This document shows, piece by piece, positions 17,166 through 25,579 of a stretch of 64,000 bases of DNA. A program made the translations under genes and the position numbers. The notes beneath the pieces are model-generated. The model was not told the origin of the DNA and ran no database searches. It saw nothing but the letters and a program-made list of their open reading frames with translations. Source of the DNA: Halobacillus sp. Marseille-P3879 (GTDB lineage Bacteria; Bacillota; Bacilli; Bacillales; Halobacillaceae); assembly GCF_900240285.1 (NCBI RefSeq), contig NZ_OESS01000001.1, positions 868,001 to 932,000 of the forward strand. Reading direction: 5' to 3'. Within the stretch, counting starts at the first letter, position 1. Every line of letters starts with the position of its first letter.

Positions 17166-18320
17166 ATGTTACCGTTAGAAGGAATTACTGTAGTATCGTT
17201 AGAGCAGGCAGTAGCAGCCCCATTCGCCACCAGGCAATTAGCCGATTTAGGGGCACGTGTCATTAAAGTCGAGAGGGACGAAGGAGACTTTGCTAGAGGA
17301 TATGATCAGACGGTGAAAGGAATGTCGAGCCACTTTGTGTGGTTAAATCGTTCTAAGGAATCCATCACATTAAATTTAAAATCAGAAAATGGAAAAGAAG
17401 CTTTAGATAAAATTTTATCGCAAGCCGATGTGTTTCTCCATAACTTAGCCCCCGGTGCCGTCGATCGACTTGGTTTTGCAGCTGAAGATTTAAGAAAGAG
17501 ATACCCACAGCTCATTATATGTGGTATTTCCGGTTACGGTACAAATGGATCTTACACCCAAAAGAAGGCGTATGACCTCCTGATCCAATGTGAAGCAGGG
17601 CTCGTTTCTATCACAGGGACTGAAGAAGAACCTTCGAAAAGCGGAATATCTGTAGCTGATATTGCTGCAGGGATGTATGCTTATACCGGAGTATTGACAG
17701 CGATTATTGCAAGATATAAAACGAACCAAGGTACCGTTATGGAAGTATCCATGTTGGAAGCATTATGCGAATGGATGGGGTACCCTATGTATTTCTCCGA
17801 ATACGGGGGACGAGATCCGAAAAGAACAGGAGCAAGGCATGCAGCCATTTATCCATATGGTCCCTTCCAAGCAAAAGATAAAAAGATGGTTTTTCTAGCG
17901 ATACAAAATGAAAGAGAATGGAAACAATTCACCGAAAAAATATTGAGACAGCCCCATTTAGCAGATGATGAACGTTTTAATAACAACTCCAAGCGAGTTG
18001 AAAATAGTGAAGAGTTAAAGGAAATCATTGATGAAGCACTGGAGAAACTAAATTCAGAGCAAGTGATCGATATTTTAGAAGAAGCCAAAATTGCTAATGC
18101 ACACTTGAATACTGTCCAGGATGTTATAAACCATCCCCAGTTAAAAGATAGAAAACGTTGGGGAGAAGTAGACTCTCCTGTTGGGAAATTAAAAGCACTA
18201 ATTCCTCCGGTAACATTTGAAGATTTTGATACAGTTATGAACCCTATCCCTGAAATTGGTGAGCATACTGAGCATATCTTGAAGGAGTTCAATGTTAATA
18301 ATAAACAGTGGACAACATGA
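17166..18320 (+). CDS. Class III (CaiB/BaiF) CoA-transferase
   Basis: Encodes 384 residues with the family features: the N-terminal VVSLEQAVAAPFATRQLADLGA, the VIKVER motif, and the catalytic Asp in KKAYDLLIQCEAG near residue 140. The KAYDLL-Q-EAG context resembles itaconate, citramalate and mesaconyl-CoA transferases more than formyl-CoA transferase. It lies 25 bases after the fumarase alpha gene and probably activates the hydroxy acid made there before CitE-type cleavage. A terminator follows. The ATG has AGGAGG-like sequence 6 bases upstream. Confidence 0.85.
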   Translation: MLPLEGITVVSLEQAVAAPFATRQLADLGARVIKVERDEGDFARGYDQTVKGMSSHFVWLNRSKESITLNLKSENGKEALDKILSQADVFLHNLAPGAVDRLGFAAEDLRKRYPQLIICGISGYGTNGSYTQKKAYDLLIQCEAGLVSITGTEEEPSKSGISVADIAAGMYAYTGVLTAIIARYKTNQGTVMEVSMLEALCEWMGYPMYFSEYGGRDPKRTGARHAAIYPYGPFQAKDKKMVFLAIQNEREWKQFTEKILRQPHLADDERFNNNSKRVENSEELKEIIDEALEKLNSEQVIDILEEAKIANAHLNTVQDVINHPQLKDRKRWGEVDSPVGKLKALIPPVTFEDFDTVMNPIPEIGEHTEHILKEFNVNNKQWTT

Positions 18321-18403
18321 TAGTTAGGAACGGTGCTCTACGATAGGATTACCATAAAGCGAACAGGTTTTATATAAAAATGAGTGAGTTGACCTCATGA
18401 ATG

Positions 18404-18437
18404 AAAAAAAGGAGATGGCCTGGCTGTCTCCTTTTTT
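18404..18437 (+). terminator. Intrinsic terminator
   Basis: AAAAAAAGGAGA / TCTCCTTTTTT stem with an 11-base loop and a T-run. It ends the CitE/fumarase alpha/CoA-transferase unit. Confidence 0.75.
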
Positions 18438-18550
18438 GTACGGTTAATGAGTATATAAAATGAAGACCTCATTTTATATAATTGAAATTTTCTAAAAACT
18501 AAAGCTTCAGGGGTTGAATAATGAAACAATTATGTTTAAGATGAAGGTAG

Positions 18551-18586
18551 TTCCATTAAATAAAACCAAATTCCGTTAGATGGAAC
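18551..18586 (+). promoter_or_regulatory. Candidate IclR operator
   Basis: TTCCATTAAA and TTCCGTTAGA repeat directly with a 20-base period, and the second pairs with ATGGAA as an imperfect palindrome TTCCGT-TAG-ATGGAA. IclR-family proteins bind TTCC/GGAA-type sites. It lies just before the iclR-like gene, which suggests autoregulation. Confidence 0.4.
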
Positions 18587-18607
18587 AAAAGAAGGTTGAG
18601 TAAAGAT

Positions 18608-19351
18608 ATGACGAATGCAAAAAGTGAGCAAGGTCTGCGAACGGTTCAAAGAGCGATTGATATTCTCAATTGTTTTAGCGAAGAACAATCTGAGCTTAGT
18701 CTAACCGAGATTGCTTCAGAGATAGGATTAGCTAAATCGACTACGAGTAGACTACTAAGCACATTAGAGCAAAACAGCATCATAGAAAAAGATCAGCAAA
18801 CGCTGAAATATAAGCTTGGAATGAAAGTTTATTATTTAGGATACTTAGCGGGGAAATCAATAGAAACCAGATTAATTGCGAAACCGATCATGAATGAGGT
18901 TAGAGATCATACAAGGGAAACGGTGAACCTTTATAGTATCGATGATATCTATCGGGTTTGTCTGGAACAGGCAGAGGGGCTCAGGTCTGTGCGTCACTCT
19001 GTAAAAATCGGGCAAAAGCTTCCATTATGGGCTGGAGCAGGAGGGAAAGCGTTGTTAGCTTTTCAAGAGCAGAAATTTATCAATGAGCTGCTTACAATTG
19101 TCGATAAACCTGAGCTTGAAGAAGAATTAAGAACCATCAGGGTGGACAGAGTTTGCTGCAGTATTGATGAGCGGGGAGAGGGTACGTCTGCTGTTGCTGC
19201 TCCTATATTCGATATAAATGGAAAGGTAAAGGCGTGTCTCTCCATTTCAGGTCCTGCCATGAGGTTCTCTCAGGATAAGATTGCTGAATATCAGCAGTTG
19301 GTCAAAGAGTCGGCCTCAGTGATCTCATCTAAATTAGGCTACAGGAATTGA
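18608..19351 (+). CDS. IclR family transcriptional regulator
   Basis: Encodes 247 residues. The N-terminal winged helix (about 10-70, with LTEIASEIGLAKSTTSRLLSTL) and the C-terminal effector domain (GAGGKALLAF near 143, CCSIDERGEGTSAVAAPIFD near 180, LSISGPAMRF near 213) are textbook IclR. The ATG at 18608 is preferred to a TTG that would overlap the ribosome site. It is followed 16 bases later by the aroD-like gene. IclR proteins usually sense aromatic or small organic acids, so it may control the aroD gene or the following block. Confidence 0.9.
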   Translation: MTNAKSEQGLRTVQRAIDILNCFSEEQSELSLTEIASEIGLAKSTTSRLLSTLEQNSIIEKDQQTLKYKLGMKVYYLGYLAGKSIETRLIAKPIMNEVRDHTRETVNLYSIDDIYRVCLEQAEGLRSVRHSVKIGQKLPLWAGAGGKALLAFQEQKFINELLTIVDKPELEEELRTIRVDRVCCSIDERGEGTSAVAAPIFDINGKVKACLSISGPAMRFSQDKIAEYQQLVKESASVISSKLGYRN

Positions 19352-19367
19352 GAAGGGGGAGAAGACG

Positions 19368-20108
19368 ATGAAGGAAATGGAACCAAATGTCTGTACACCG
19401 TTAGTAGGTGAAACCGTAGAAGAAATTATCGATGAAGTACATGCGATAGTTCCTCAGGAGCCTGACATTATAGAATGGCGTGCTGATTATTTTAAAGAGG
19501 TCCACAATATCGGACAAGTAGAAACGGTGCTTGAACAGACCGCTGATCTCTTAGCTGATATCCCTCTGTTGTTTACGATTCGCAGTGAGAAAGAGGGAGG
19601 GCAGCCGCTTTCTTTACGTGAGGATGAGAAAATAGAGATTCTAAAGGAAGTCAGCCGAAATCCCTATATAGAATTCATTGATTACGAGGTAGCTAATTCT
19701 GAGCAGTATATCCAGCAGTTAAGATCAGCAACACAGCAGAACGGGACAAAGTTGATTTTGTCGTACCACAATTTTAATCACACTCCCGAAGATTCTGTTT
19801 TATTAAAAGCCCTTCATCAGGCTGAATTTTATAAAGCGGATTATGCTAAGCTCGCTGTAATGCCTCAAAGCAACAGTGATGTTCTACAATTGCTCATGGT
19901 CACAGAGAAAGCCAGCAGTTCGATGAATATCCCTTTAATTACTATTTCTATGGGTGGTTTAGGGATCATAACGAGAATGTTCGGCTGGGTTTTTGGCTCG
20001 AGTATCACTTTTGCAGTAGGAGAAAAAAGCTCGGCTCCCGGGCAAATCCCTTTAAAGGAATTAAAAGACGTCATCGAGCTTACGAAGAAATATAAAGGCG
20101 ATTCATAG
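19368..20108 (+). CDS. aroD: Type I 3-dehydroquinate dehydratase
   Basis: Encodes 246 residues, standard for type I dehydroquinase, which makes 3-dehydroshikimate through a Schiff base. Catalytic residues are visible: IIEWRADYF (34-42), FTIRSEKEGG (about 72-81), His in LSYHNFNHT (near 140), the Schiff-base Lys in YAKLAVMP (near 165), and the closing SAPGQIPL loop. It is co-directional with the iclR gene and followed by the CoA-transferase/TRAP block, so a catabolic role (quinate-like compounds) is as plausible as aromatic amino acid synthesis. Confidence 0.9.
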   Translation: MKEMEPNVCTPLVGETVEEIIDEVHAIVPQEPDIIEWRADYFKEVHNIGQVETVLEQTADLLADIPLLFTIRSEKEGGQPLSLREDEKIEILKEVSRNPYIEFIDYEVANSEQYIQQLRSATQQNGTKLILSYHNFNHTPEDSVLLKALHQAEFYKADYAKLAVMPQSNSDVLQLLMVTEKASSSMNIPLITISMGGLGIITRMFGWVFGSSITFAVGEKSSAPGQIPLKELKDVIELTKKYKGDS

Positions 20109-20111
20109 AGC

Positions 20112-20160
20112 TGCTTTGTAGGAGACACCGCTGCCAGTCATGCTGGCGGTGGTGCAAAGC
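20112..20160 (+). terminator. Stem-loop after aroD
   Basis: CACCGCTGCCAG and CTGGCGGTGGTG form the core, extended by GCTTTG/CAAAGC. A T-rich stretch follows after a few bases. It is a probable terminator before the LacI-type operator at 20183. Confidence 0.5.
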
Positions 20161-20182
20161 TTACATTATTTTTTTATTCAAA

Positions 20183-20198
20183 ATTAGATCGATCTAAT
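20183..20198. promoter_or_regulatory. LacI-type operator ATTAGATCGATCTAAT (site 1)
   Basis: A perfect 16-bp palindrome centred 24 bases before the CoA-transferase ATG and touching its AAGGAGG site. Identical or near-identical copies occur at 22483, 22513, 29334 and 29390, all upstream of genes. The even-length palindrome with a central GATCGATC fits the LacI-family repressor encoded at 25580. Confidence 0.75.
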
Positions 20199-20213
20199 CA
20201 AAGGAGGATAACC

Positions 20214-21422
20214 ATGACTACACCTAAATTTGGTCCATTAACTGGAGTGAAAATCTTAGATATATCAACAATGATTGCTGCCCCGTTTGGAGCTACCCTC
20301 TTAGCTGACTTTGGAGCAGATGTAACAAAAATCGAGTTACCCGGTAAAGGAGACACGTTAAGAACAGTAGGTCCGTGGAAAGGAGAAGAAGGCTTAAGAT
20401 GGCCAGGGCTGGCACGTAACAAGAAATCGATCACCTTAGATATCCGCACAGAGGAAGGCAAAAAGCTCTTTAAAAAGCTAATTGCACAACACGACGTATT
20501 AGTAGAAAATTTCCGCCCTGGAACAATGGAGAAATGGGGACTGAGCTATGAAGAATTAAAAAAGGTGAATCCTGATTTGATCATGTCGAGAGTTTCAGGC
20601 TATGGACAGACCGGACCTTACAGAGAAAAAGCAGGTTTTGGAACGCCTGGGACAGCATTCAGCGGACACACCTCCATCCAGGGCTACCCGGACCGTCCCC
20701 CTGTCAGTCCGTCGTATTCTTTATTGGATTATATAACCGGAGTCTATGTTGCATTAGCTACAGTAAGCGCTTTATATAATCGTGATGTAAATGAAGAGGG
20801 AGAAGGGCAGATCGTAGAGATGGGGCTTTATGAATCGATTTTCCGTATGCTTGAGTTCCTAGTAGCGGAATACGACCAGAACGGAAAAGTACGGGATCGC
20901 AGTCCTGGACTCTCAGGACATTCAAGCCCCGCAGGTACGTACGCAACCAAAGACGGCAAGTTTGTCGTTCTCGTCACAAGTACCGATTCAACTTTCAACC
21001 GATTGGCTGAGGCGATGGATCGAATGGATATGTTAGAGGATGAGCGGTATTATACCAATTCTGAACGGTTGAAGCATGATGATGAAGTCCAGGAGATTGT
21101 ATCCAACTGGATTAGAAAGCATACCCAGAAAGAATTATCCGAGCTGCTCGACTCTTACGGGGTGCCGGTAAGCCCGATTTACACTATTGAAGATATCTTC
21201 GAGGACCCTCATTATAAAGCTCGTGAAAATATCGTTGAAGTGGAGCATCCTCGTTTAGGAAAAGTAAAAGTGCCGGGCATAGTGCCTAAATTTTCAAAAA
21301 CTCCAGGCGCTATTCGCCACCGTGCTCCTGATCTTGGAGAGCACAATGAGGAAATCTATAGTGAAACCTTAGGGCTGTCTAAAGAAGAGGTCACTCAATT
21401 ACAAGAAAAGGGGATTATCTAA
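20214..21422 (+). CDS. Class III (CaiB/BaiF) CoA-transferase
   Basis: Encodes 402 residues of the formyl-CoA-transferase-like family. It shows ILDISTMIAAPFGATLLADFGA at the N-terminus, LVENFRPGTMEKWGLSYEEL near 100 and SRVSGYGQTGPYREKAGFGT near 126; the catalytic Asp position of the family is occupied by the Gly/Phe of AGFGTPG, so the usual nucleophile needs checking by alignment. It is only distantly similar to the CoA-transferase at 17166. AAGGAGG precedes the ATG. The stop overlaps the start of the lyase gene by one base, so the two are translationally coupled. Confidence 0.83.
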   Translation: MTTPKFGPLTGVKILDISTMIAAPFGATLLADFGADVTKIELPGKGDTLRTVGPWKGEEGLRWPGLARNKKSITLDIRTEEGKKLFKKLIAQHDVLVENFRPGTMEKWGLSYEELKKVNPDLIMSRVSGYGQTGPYREKAGFGTPGTAFSGHTSIQGYPDRPPVSPSYSLLDYITGVYVALATVSALYNRDVNEEGEGQIVEMGLYESIFRMLEFLVAEYDQNGKVRDRSPGLSGHSSPAGTYATKDGKFVVLVTSTDSTFNRLAEAMDRMDMLEDERYYTNSERLKHDDEVQEIVSNWIRKHTQKELSELLDSYGVPVSPIYTIEDIFEDPHYKARENIVEVEHPRLGKVKVPGIVPKFSKTPGAIRHRAPDLGEHNEEIYSETLGLSKEEVTQLQEKGII

Positions 21423-22384
21423 TGATGAATGCTCAGAATCTAGTATTGCCTTCGAAAGCGGTTGTGTGTGAAGTAGCACCTCGTGATGGCTTCCAGGCTG
21501 AAAGAGAATGGATTCCGACAGAAGCTAAAGTGAACATCATTCGGGAGCTTGCGAAAACAGGGGTTCAATCCATGGAAGTTACGTCTTTTGTCCATCCCCA
21601 GGCGATACCCCAGTTAAAGGACGCGGAGAAAGTTGTACACCAGGTCCAGGACTTAGAAGGTCTGAAATTTCGTGCGCTCGTTCCTAATGAAAAAGGGGCT
21701 CAAAGAGCAATTGATTCAGGAATTAAGAAATTAAAACTGATGCTTTCAGCTACCGATTCCCATAGTCTGTCTAATGCCAATGCCAAAGTCGTAGATGCTC
21801 AAAATAAGCTGGAACCGATTATTGAGACCGCCCATAAACAGGATGTAAAGGTGGGAGGCTCCTTATCTGTCGCTTTCGGCTGTCCTTATGAAGGAAAAGT
21901 ACACGTTGAACAACTGATTCCGATCATAACAAGGTATGAAACTATGGGAATAACTGAGATATCACTTGCTGATACGACAGGCATGGCTAACCCTAAACAA
22001 GTGTACGACACGTTAGGAGTACTCAAGCAGGAATTCCCCGCGATTACTTTTTCGATGCATTTTCATAATACACGGGGGATGGCGCTTGCGAATACTTTTA
22101 GCGCCCTGCAGCAAGGAGTGATCCATTTTGATAGTTCCATCGCTGGGCTGGGAGGCTGTCCGTATGCTCCAGGTGCCTCAGGGAATGTAGCTTCAGAAGA
22201 TCTTGTTCACTACTTACATGAAATGGGGATCGAGACAGGGATTGACCTTCAGTCCTTAATTCACACCGCCGACTATACAAAACAAGTGATCGGGCATGAT
22301 GGGGGAAGCTATATGTTACAAGCCGGACCTTGTTCACTGCTTTCTAGTAAGCCTGAAAGTCAGGAGAAAGTTTTAAATAAATAA
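21422..22384 (+). CDS. Hydroxymethylglutaryl-CoA lyase-like enzyme (second of two)
   Basis: Encodes 320 residues. All lyase elements are present: EVAPRDGFQAE near 18, VTSFVHPQAIPQL near 52, DTTGMANPKQV near 185, HFHNTRGMALAN near 210, and the catalytic Cys loop GLGGCPYAPGASGN near 241. Compared with the copy at 6553, the RDG context is closer to true HMG-CoA lyase. It is coupled to the preceding CoA-transferase, giving a minimal activate-then-cleave pair: acid to acyl-CoA, then acetyl-CoA (or similar) plus keto acid. Acetoacetate, pyruvate or glyoxylate products cannot be told apart from sequence. Confidence 0.88.
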   Translation: MMNAQNLVLPSKAVVCEVAPRDGFQAEREWIPTEAKVNIIRELAKTGVQSMEVTSFVHPQAIPQLKDAEKVVHQVQDLEGLKFRALVPNEKGAQRAIDSGIKKLKLMLSATDSHSLSNANAKVVDAQNKLEPIIETAHKQDVKVGGSLSVAFGCPYEGKVHVEQLIPIITRYETMGITEISLADTTGMANPKQVYDTLGVLKQEFPAITFSMHFHNTRGMALANTFSALQQGVIHFDSSIAGLGGCPYAPGASGNVASEDLVHYLHEMGIETGIDLQSLIHTADYTKQVIGHDGGSYMLQAGPCSLLSSKPESQEKVLNK

Positions 22385-22482
22385 CGTGTTACTTTATTTT
22401 AATAGAAGGATTCAAAGAATTTTCTGAAAACACATTGATTAATAGAATGAGCTCATTTAAAATGTAGTAAATGTTCCAATCA

Positions 22483-22498
22483 ATTAGATCGATCTAAT
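22483..22498. promoter_or_regulatory. LacI-type operator (site 2)
   Basis: ATTAGATCGATCTAAT, extended by one matching base on each side. It lies 48 bases before the dctP start. Its centre is exactly 30 bp, about three helical turns, from site 3, which suits cooperative binding by two dimers. Confidence 0.7.
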
Positions 22499-22512
22499 TA
22501 AGATGCCCTCTT

Positions 22513-22528
22513 ATTAGATCGATCTACT
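22513..22528. promoter_or_regulatory. LacI-type operator (site 3, one mismatch)
   Basis: ATTAGATCGATCTACT, a copy with one mismatched base, ending 2 bases before the AGAGGAG ribosome site region of dctP. It pairs with site 2 thirty base pairs upstream. Confidence 0.6.
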
Positions 22529-22545
22529 AAAGAGGAGTGGATTTC

Positions 22546-23580
22546 ATGAAGAAAATAACGCTCATTGGATTATTGGTCGTTGTTGCGATCTGGGGTGCTG
22601 GCTATTATCTTAATACCTTACAAGCCGCTGGTAAAGAAACGAAAACGATGAGACTGGCTGTAGTAACTTCAGAAGACCGGTCTTTAACAAAAGGACTCTA
22701 TAAGTTTCAGGAAATCGTGGAAGAGAAGACAAATGGAGAAATTAATGTAGAAGTCTACGCTAATGGAGTACTAGGCGGGGACAGAGAAGTGCTGGAAGGG
22801 TTACAGCTTAACACCATTCAAGGGACAACGATGTCTACCGGCCCTATCGCTCAATTTGCTGAACGATATCAGATTTTCGATCTGCCTTTTTTATTTCCTG
22901 ATCGAGAAAGCGCTTACGATGTTCTGGATGGACCTGTCGGCGATCAGCTGTTGGACGATTTAGATGAACAAAATTTAAAAGGATTGGCTTACATGGAGAA
23001 CGGGTTTAGGCAGCTTACGAATAACAAGAAAGAAATCAGTAATCTGGAGGATATTCAAAGGTTAGATATACGAACGCTTGAAAATGAACTTCATATGTCC
23101 ATATGGAATCAACTAGGCGCAAACCCCACTCCTATTAGTTATACGGAATTATATTTAGCGCTTGAACAAGGAACGGTAGACGGACAGGAGAATCCTGTTG
23201 GTAATGTGACGACAGCTAACTTCTATGAAGTTCAGGAGTATTTAACGAAAACAAATCACGTTTATAATGCAAGCGCCTTCATGGTTAGTAAGCCGTTTTG
23301 GGATTCTCTGACGGAAGATCAAAAGGATGTTATGTCAGAGGCTGCGATTGAATCTAGAGACTATCAGCGAGAACTCAACCAAGAAGAAAGTGAAGAAGGC
23401 TATGACTTAATAGAGGAAGAAGGAATGACGGTTACGGAATTATCTAAGGAAGAAAGACAGGAAATGGTAGAGGCTGTTAGACCTGTTTATGAAAAATACA
23501 AATCCATTGTCGGAGAGGATTTATTAAACCAGGTTTTTGAGGATGCGAATGGATTTCCATTGGAAGAGTTAGAAAACTAG
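22546..23580 (+). CDS. TRAP transporter substrate-binding protein, DctP family
   Basis: Encodes 344 residues. The DctP fold is shown by DLPFLFPDRESAYDVLDG near 107, the carboxylate-binding Arg in RLDIRTLENE near 180, and TVDGQENPVGNV near 217. Unlike the first DctP, it has no cysteine anywhere, so no lipobox. The first 20 hydrophobic residues (ITLIGLLVVVAIWGAGYY) must therefore act as an uncleaved anchor or a secretion signal. The ATG at 22546 has GAGGAGTGG upstream. It is followed 42 bases later by dctQ and dctM, a complete TRAP set. Confidence 0.9.
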   Translation: MKKITLIGLLVVVAIWGAGYYLNTLQAAGKETKTMRLAVVTSEDRSLTKGLYKFQEIVEEKTNGEINVEVYANGVLGGDREVLEGLQLNTIQGTTMSTGPIAQFAERYQIFDLPFLFPDRESAYDVLDGPVGDQLLDDLDEQNLKGLAYMENGFRQLTNNKKEISNLEDIQRLDIRTLENELHMSIWNQLGANPTPISYTELYLALEQGTVDGQENPVGNVTTANFYEVQEYLTKTNHVYNASAFMVSKPFWDSLTEDQKDVMSEAAIESRDYQRELNQEESEEGYDLIEEEGMTVTELSKEERQEMVEAVRPVYEKYKSIVGEDLLNQVFEDANGFPLEELEN

Positions 23581-23622
23581 GGAGACATCGATCAGGGAGT
23601 TCGAATAAAAGGAGATGAACGG

Positions 23623-24189
23623 ATGAAAGCCATCAAATGGTTAGACAGACACTTTGAAGAATCGCTTCTCGTGTTCTTTTCAGTGATTATGGTTACTTCT
23701 ATCACTTTACAAATTTTCATGAGATTATTTGGGGAGTCCTTAGGGTGGTCGGAAGAGTTAGGAAGATATTGTTTCATTTGGCTGGTGTATATAGGGATTA
23801 GTTATGGAGTTAAAAAACAGAGACATATAAAAGTGGATGTGCTGCTGTTATTGCTTAAGGAAAGAGGCAAAGTGATTCTAACTATGATTTCAAATGTCAT
23901 TTTCCTAATCTTTGCTGTGTTCGTAGTCTTTTATGGATTAGAGATTGCCTACAAAATTCTGGAGTGGGGCCAGACGTCTCCGGGTTTGCATCTTCCTATG
24001 GGGCTTGTTTACCTGGCAACACCAGTAGGCATGGGGATTACGGCTGTTCGAATTATTCAACAGATCATTAACCAGTATGCTTCTTTAAAAGGGAAAGAAG
24101 GTCAGGATGAAGAAAAAGTGGACAATCTTAATACGAGAACCCATGTGCTCGTCCATGAACAAGAAATGACAGGAGGAGGAAGATCATGA
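23623..24189 (+). CDS. TRAP transporter small permease, DctQ family
   Basis: Encodes 188 residues with four membrane segments (about 15-35, 50-68, 88-112, 130-150). The WSEELGRYCFIWLVYIG and KKQRHIKVDVLL stretches are characteristic of DctQ. The C-terminal 35 residues are polar and cytoplasmic, longer than average. GGAGATGA-type ribosome site precedes the ATG, and the gene overlaps dctM by four bases (ATGA). Confidence 0.9.
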   Translation: MKAIKWLDRHFEESLLVFFSVIMVTSITLQIFMRLFGESLGWSEELGRYCFIWLVYIGISYGVKKQRHIKVDVLLLLLKERGKVILTMISNVIFLIFAVFVVFYGLEIAYKILEWGQTSPGLHLPMGLVYLATPVGMGITAVRIIQQIINQYASLKGKEGQDEEKVDNLNTRTHVLVHEQEMTGGGRS

Positions 24190-25457
24190 CAGCTACACTT
24201 TTGTTTGGCGGTTTAGCGGCTTTGTTACTCATAAGTGTTCCCATCGGGATTGCACTTGGGGTAGCTTCTCTGCTTGTACTGCTTTATAGTAATGCGCTGC
24301 CTGTTGAATATATCACTCAAACGTTAATTACGGCTGTGGATTCCTTCCCGATCATGGCCGTTCCTTTCTTCATCCTAGCTGCTGAAATTATGGGTAAGGG
24401 AGGGATCTCTAACCGCCTGTTTAACTTAGCTAATACACTGGTAGGCCACAGAACAGGTGGTTTTGCGATGGCTACCATTGTCACGTGTATGTTCTTTGCA
24501 GCCATATCCGGGTCGGGCCCAGCCACTGTGGCCGCGATCGGGGGAATTATGATCCCACCCATGGTAAAAATGGGGTATGACAAAAGGTTTGCCACTGGTC
24601 TGGTCGTTGCGGCCGGCTCGATCGGCGTTCTTATCCCGCCAAGTATTCCAATGGTGATCTATGGAATTGTCGGAAGCGCATCTGTCGGCGAGTTGTTCAT
24701 CGCAGGTATTTTGCCTGGCAGTTTAGTAGCTGTTGGGTTAATGGTTTATGCCTATTTCTACTCGAAAAAGATGGGCTATAAAGGTACAGGTGAAAAGTTC
24801 ACGCCTCAGCGCTTTCTGAAATCCTTAGGTGAGGCTAAATGGGCACTGCTGATACCGATTATTATCATAGGGGGAATTTATGGAGGAATATTTACCCCCA
24901 CTGAAGCAGCGGCAGTTGCCGTCATCTATGCATTGGTAGTAGGATTTTTCTTATATAAGGAACTTAAACTAACAGACCTCCCCCAAATATTTGCTGATTC
25001 CGCTTTGACCACGGCTACCGTGTTGATCATTATTGGGGCAGCTACTGTATTTGGACGAATCCTGACCATTGAACAAATTCCTTCTCAAGTCGCCAATTAT
25101 CTGCTGTCCATTTCGGAGAATCCGATTGTCATCGTTATGCTGATCAGTTTGCTTCTGCTAATTGTCGGCTGTTTTATGGACACACTTGCAGCCATTATTA
25201 TTCTAACTCCTATCCTGCTTCCTATTGTGGCAGACATTGGATATGATCCTGTTCACTTTGGTGTGATTATGGTGGCTAATCTTGCAATTGGGTTTATCAC
25301 GCCTCCGCTGGGAGTTAATTTATTTGTCGGCTCAGGCATCTCAGGATTATCTATTGAATCTCTTTCGAAGGCTGTGATTCCATTCTTTATCGTCATGATT
25401 TTTACATTGATGCTTATCATATTCATCCCGCAGTTTTCTCTCATGTTTTTAGAGTAA
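24186..25457 (+). CDS. TRAP transporter large permease, DctM family
   Basis: Encodes 423 residues, the same length as the DctM at 425. It has AAISGSGPATVAAIGGIMIP near 106, GVLIPPSIPMVIYG near 146, and GFITPPLGVNLFVGSGISG near 368. Twelve hydrophobic segments are expected. It is coupled to dctQ by overlap and ends the CoA-transferase/lyase/TRAP unit. The substrate is presumably the acid activated by the CoA-transferase at 20214. Confidence 0.92.
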   Translation: MTATLLFGGLAALLLISVPIGIALGVASLLVLLYSNALPVEYITQTLITAVDSFPIMAVPFFILAAEIMGKGGISNRLFNLANTLVGHRTGGFAMATIVTCMFFAAISGSGPATVAAIGGIMIPPMVKMGYDKRFATGLVVAAGSIGVLIPPSIPMVIYGIVGSASVGELFIAGILPGSLVAVGLMVYAYFYSKKMGYKGTGEKFTPQRFLKSLGEAKWALLIPIIIIGGIYGGIFTPTEAAAVAVIYALVVGFFLYKELKLTDLPQIFADSALTTATVLIIIGAATVFGRILTIEQIPSQVANYLLSISENPIVIVMLISLLLLIVGCFMDTLAAIIILTPILLPIVADIGYDPVHFGVIMVANLAIGFITPPLGVNLFVGSGISGLSIESLSKAVIPFFIVMIFTLMLIIFIPQFSLMFLE

Positions 25458-25500
25458 AAAGCGACGAATTTTAAAATTGAATCCATGATTCTCTCGTAAA

Positions 25501-25529
25501 TTGACAGTATAAACCAATGCCAATATACT
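25501..25529 (+). promoter_or_regulatory. Sigma-A promoter of the lacI-like gene
   Basis: TTGACA, a 17-base spacer, then TATACT: a near-perfect vegetative promoter. It overlaps an in-frame ATG at 25517, which shows that this ATG cannot be the real start and supports the TTG at 25580. Confidence 0.85.
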
Positions 25530-25579
25530 TAGTAATAATTGAAGGATTTAATCTAATTCGTTTGTTTGAGGTGAACAAT

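Noticed and set aside
25517-25579. Upstream ATG as the start of the LacI-type protein
   Set aside because: The ATG lies between the -35 and -10 of a strong promoter, has no ribosome site, and the TTG at 25580 has GAGGTGA at the right distance.
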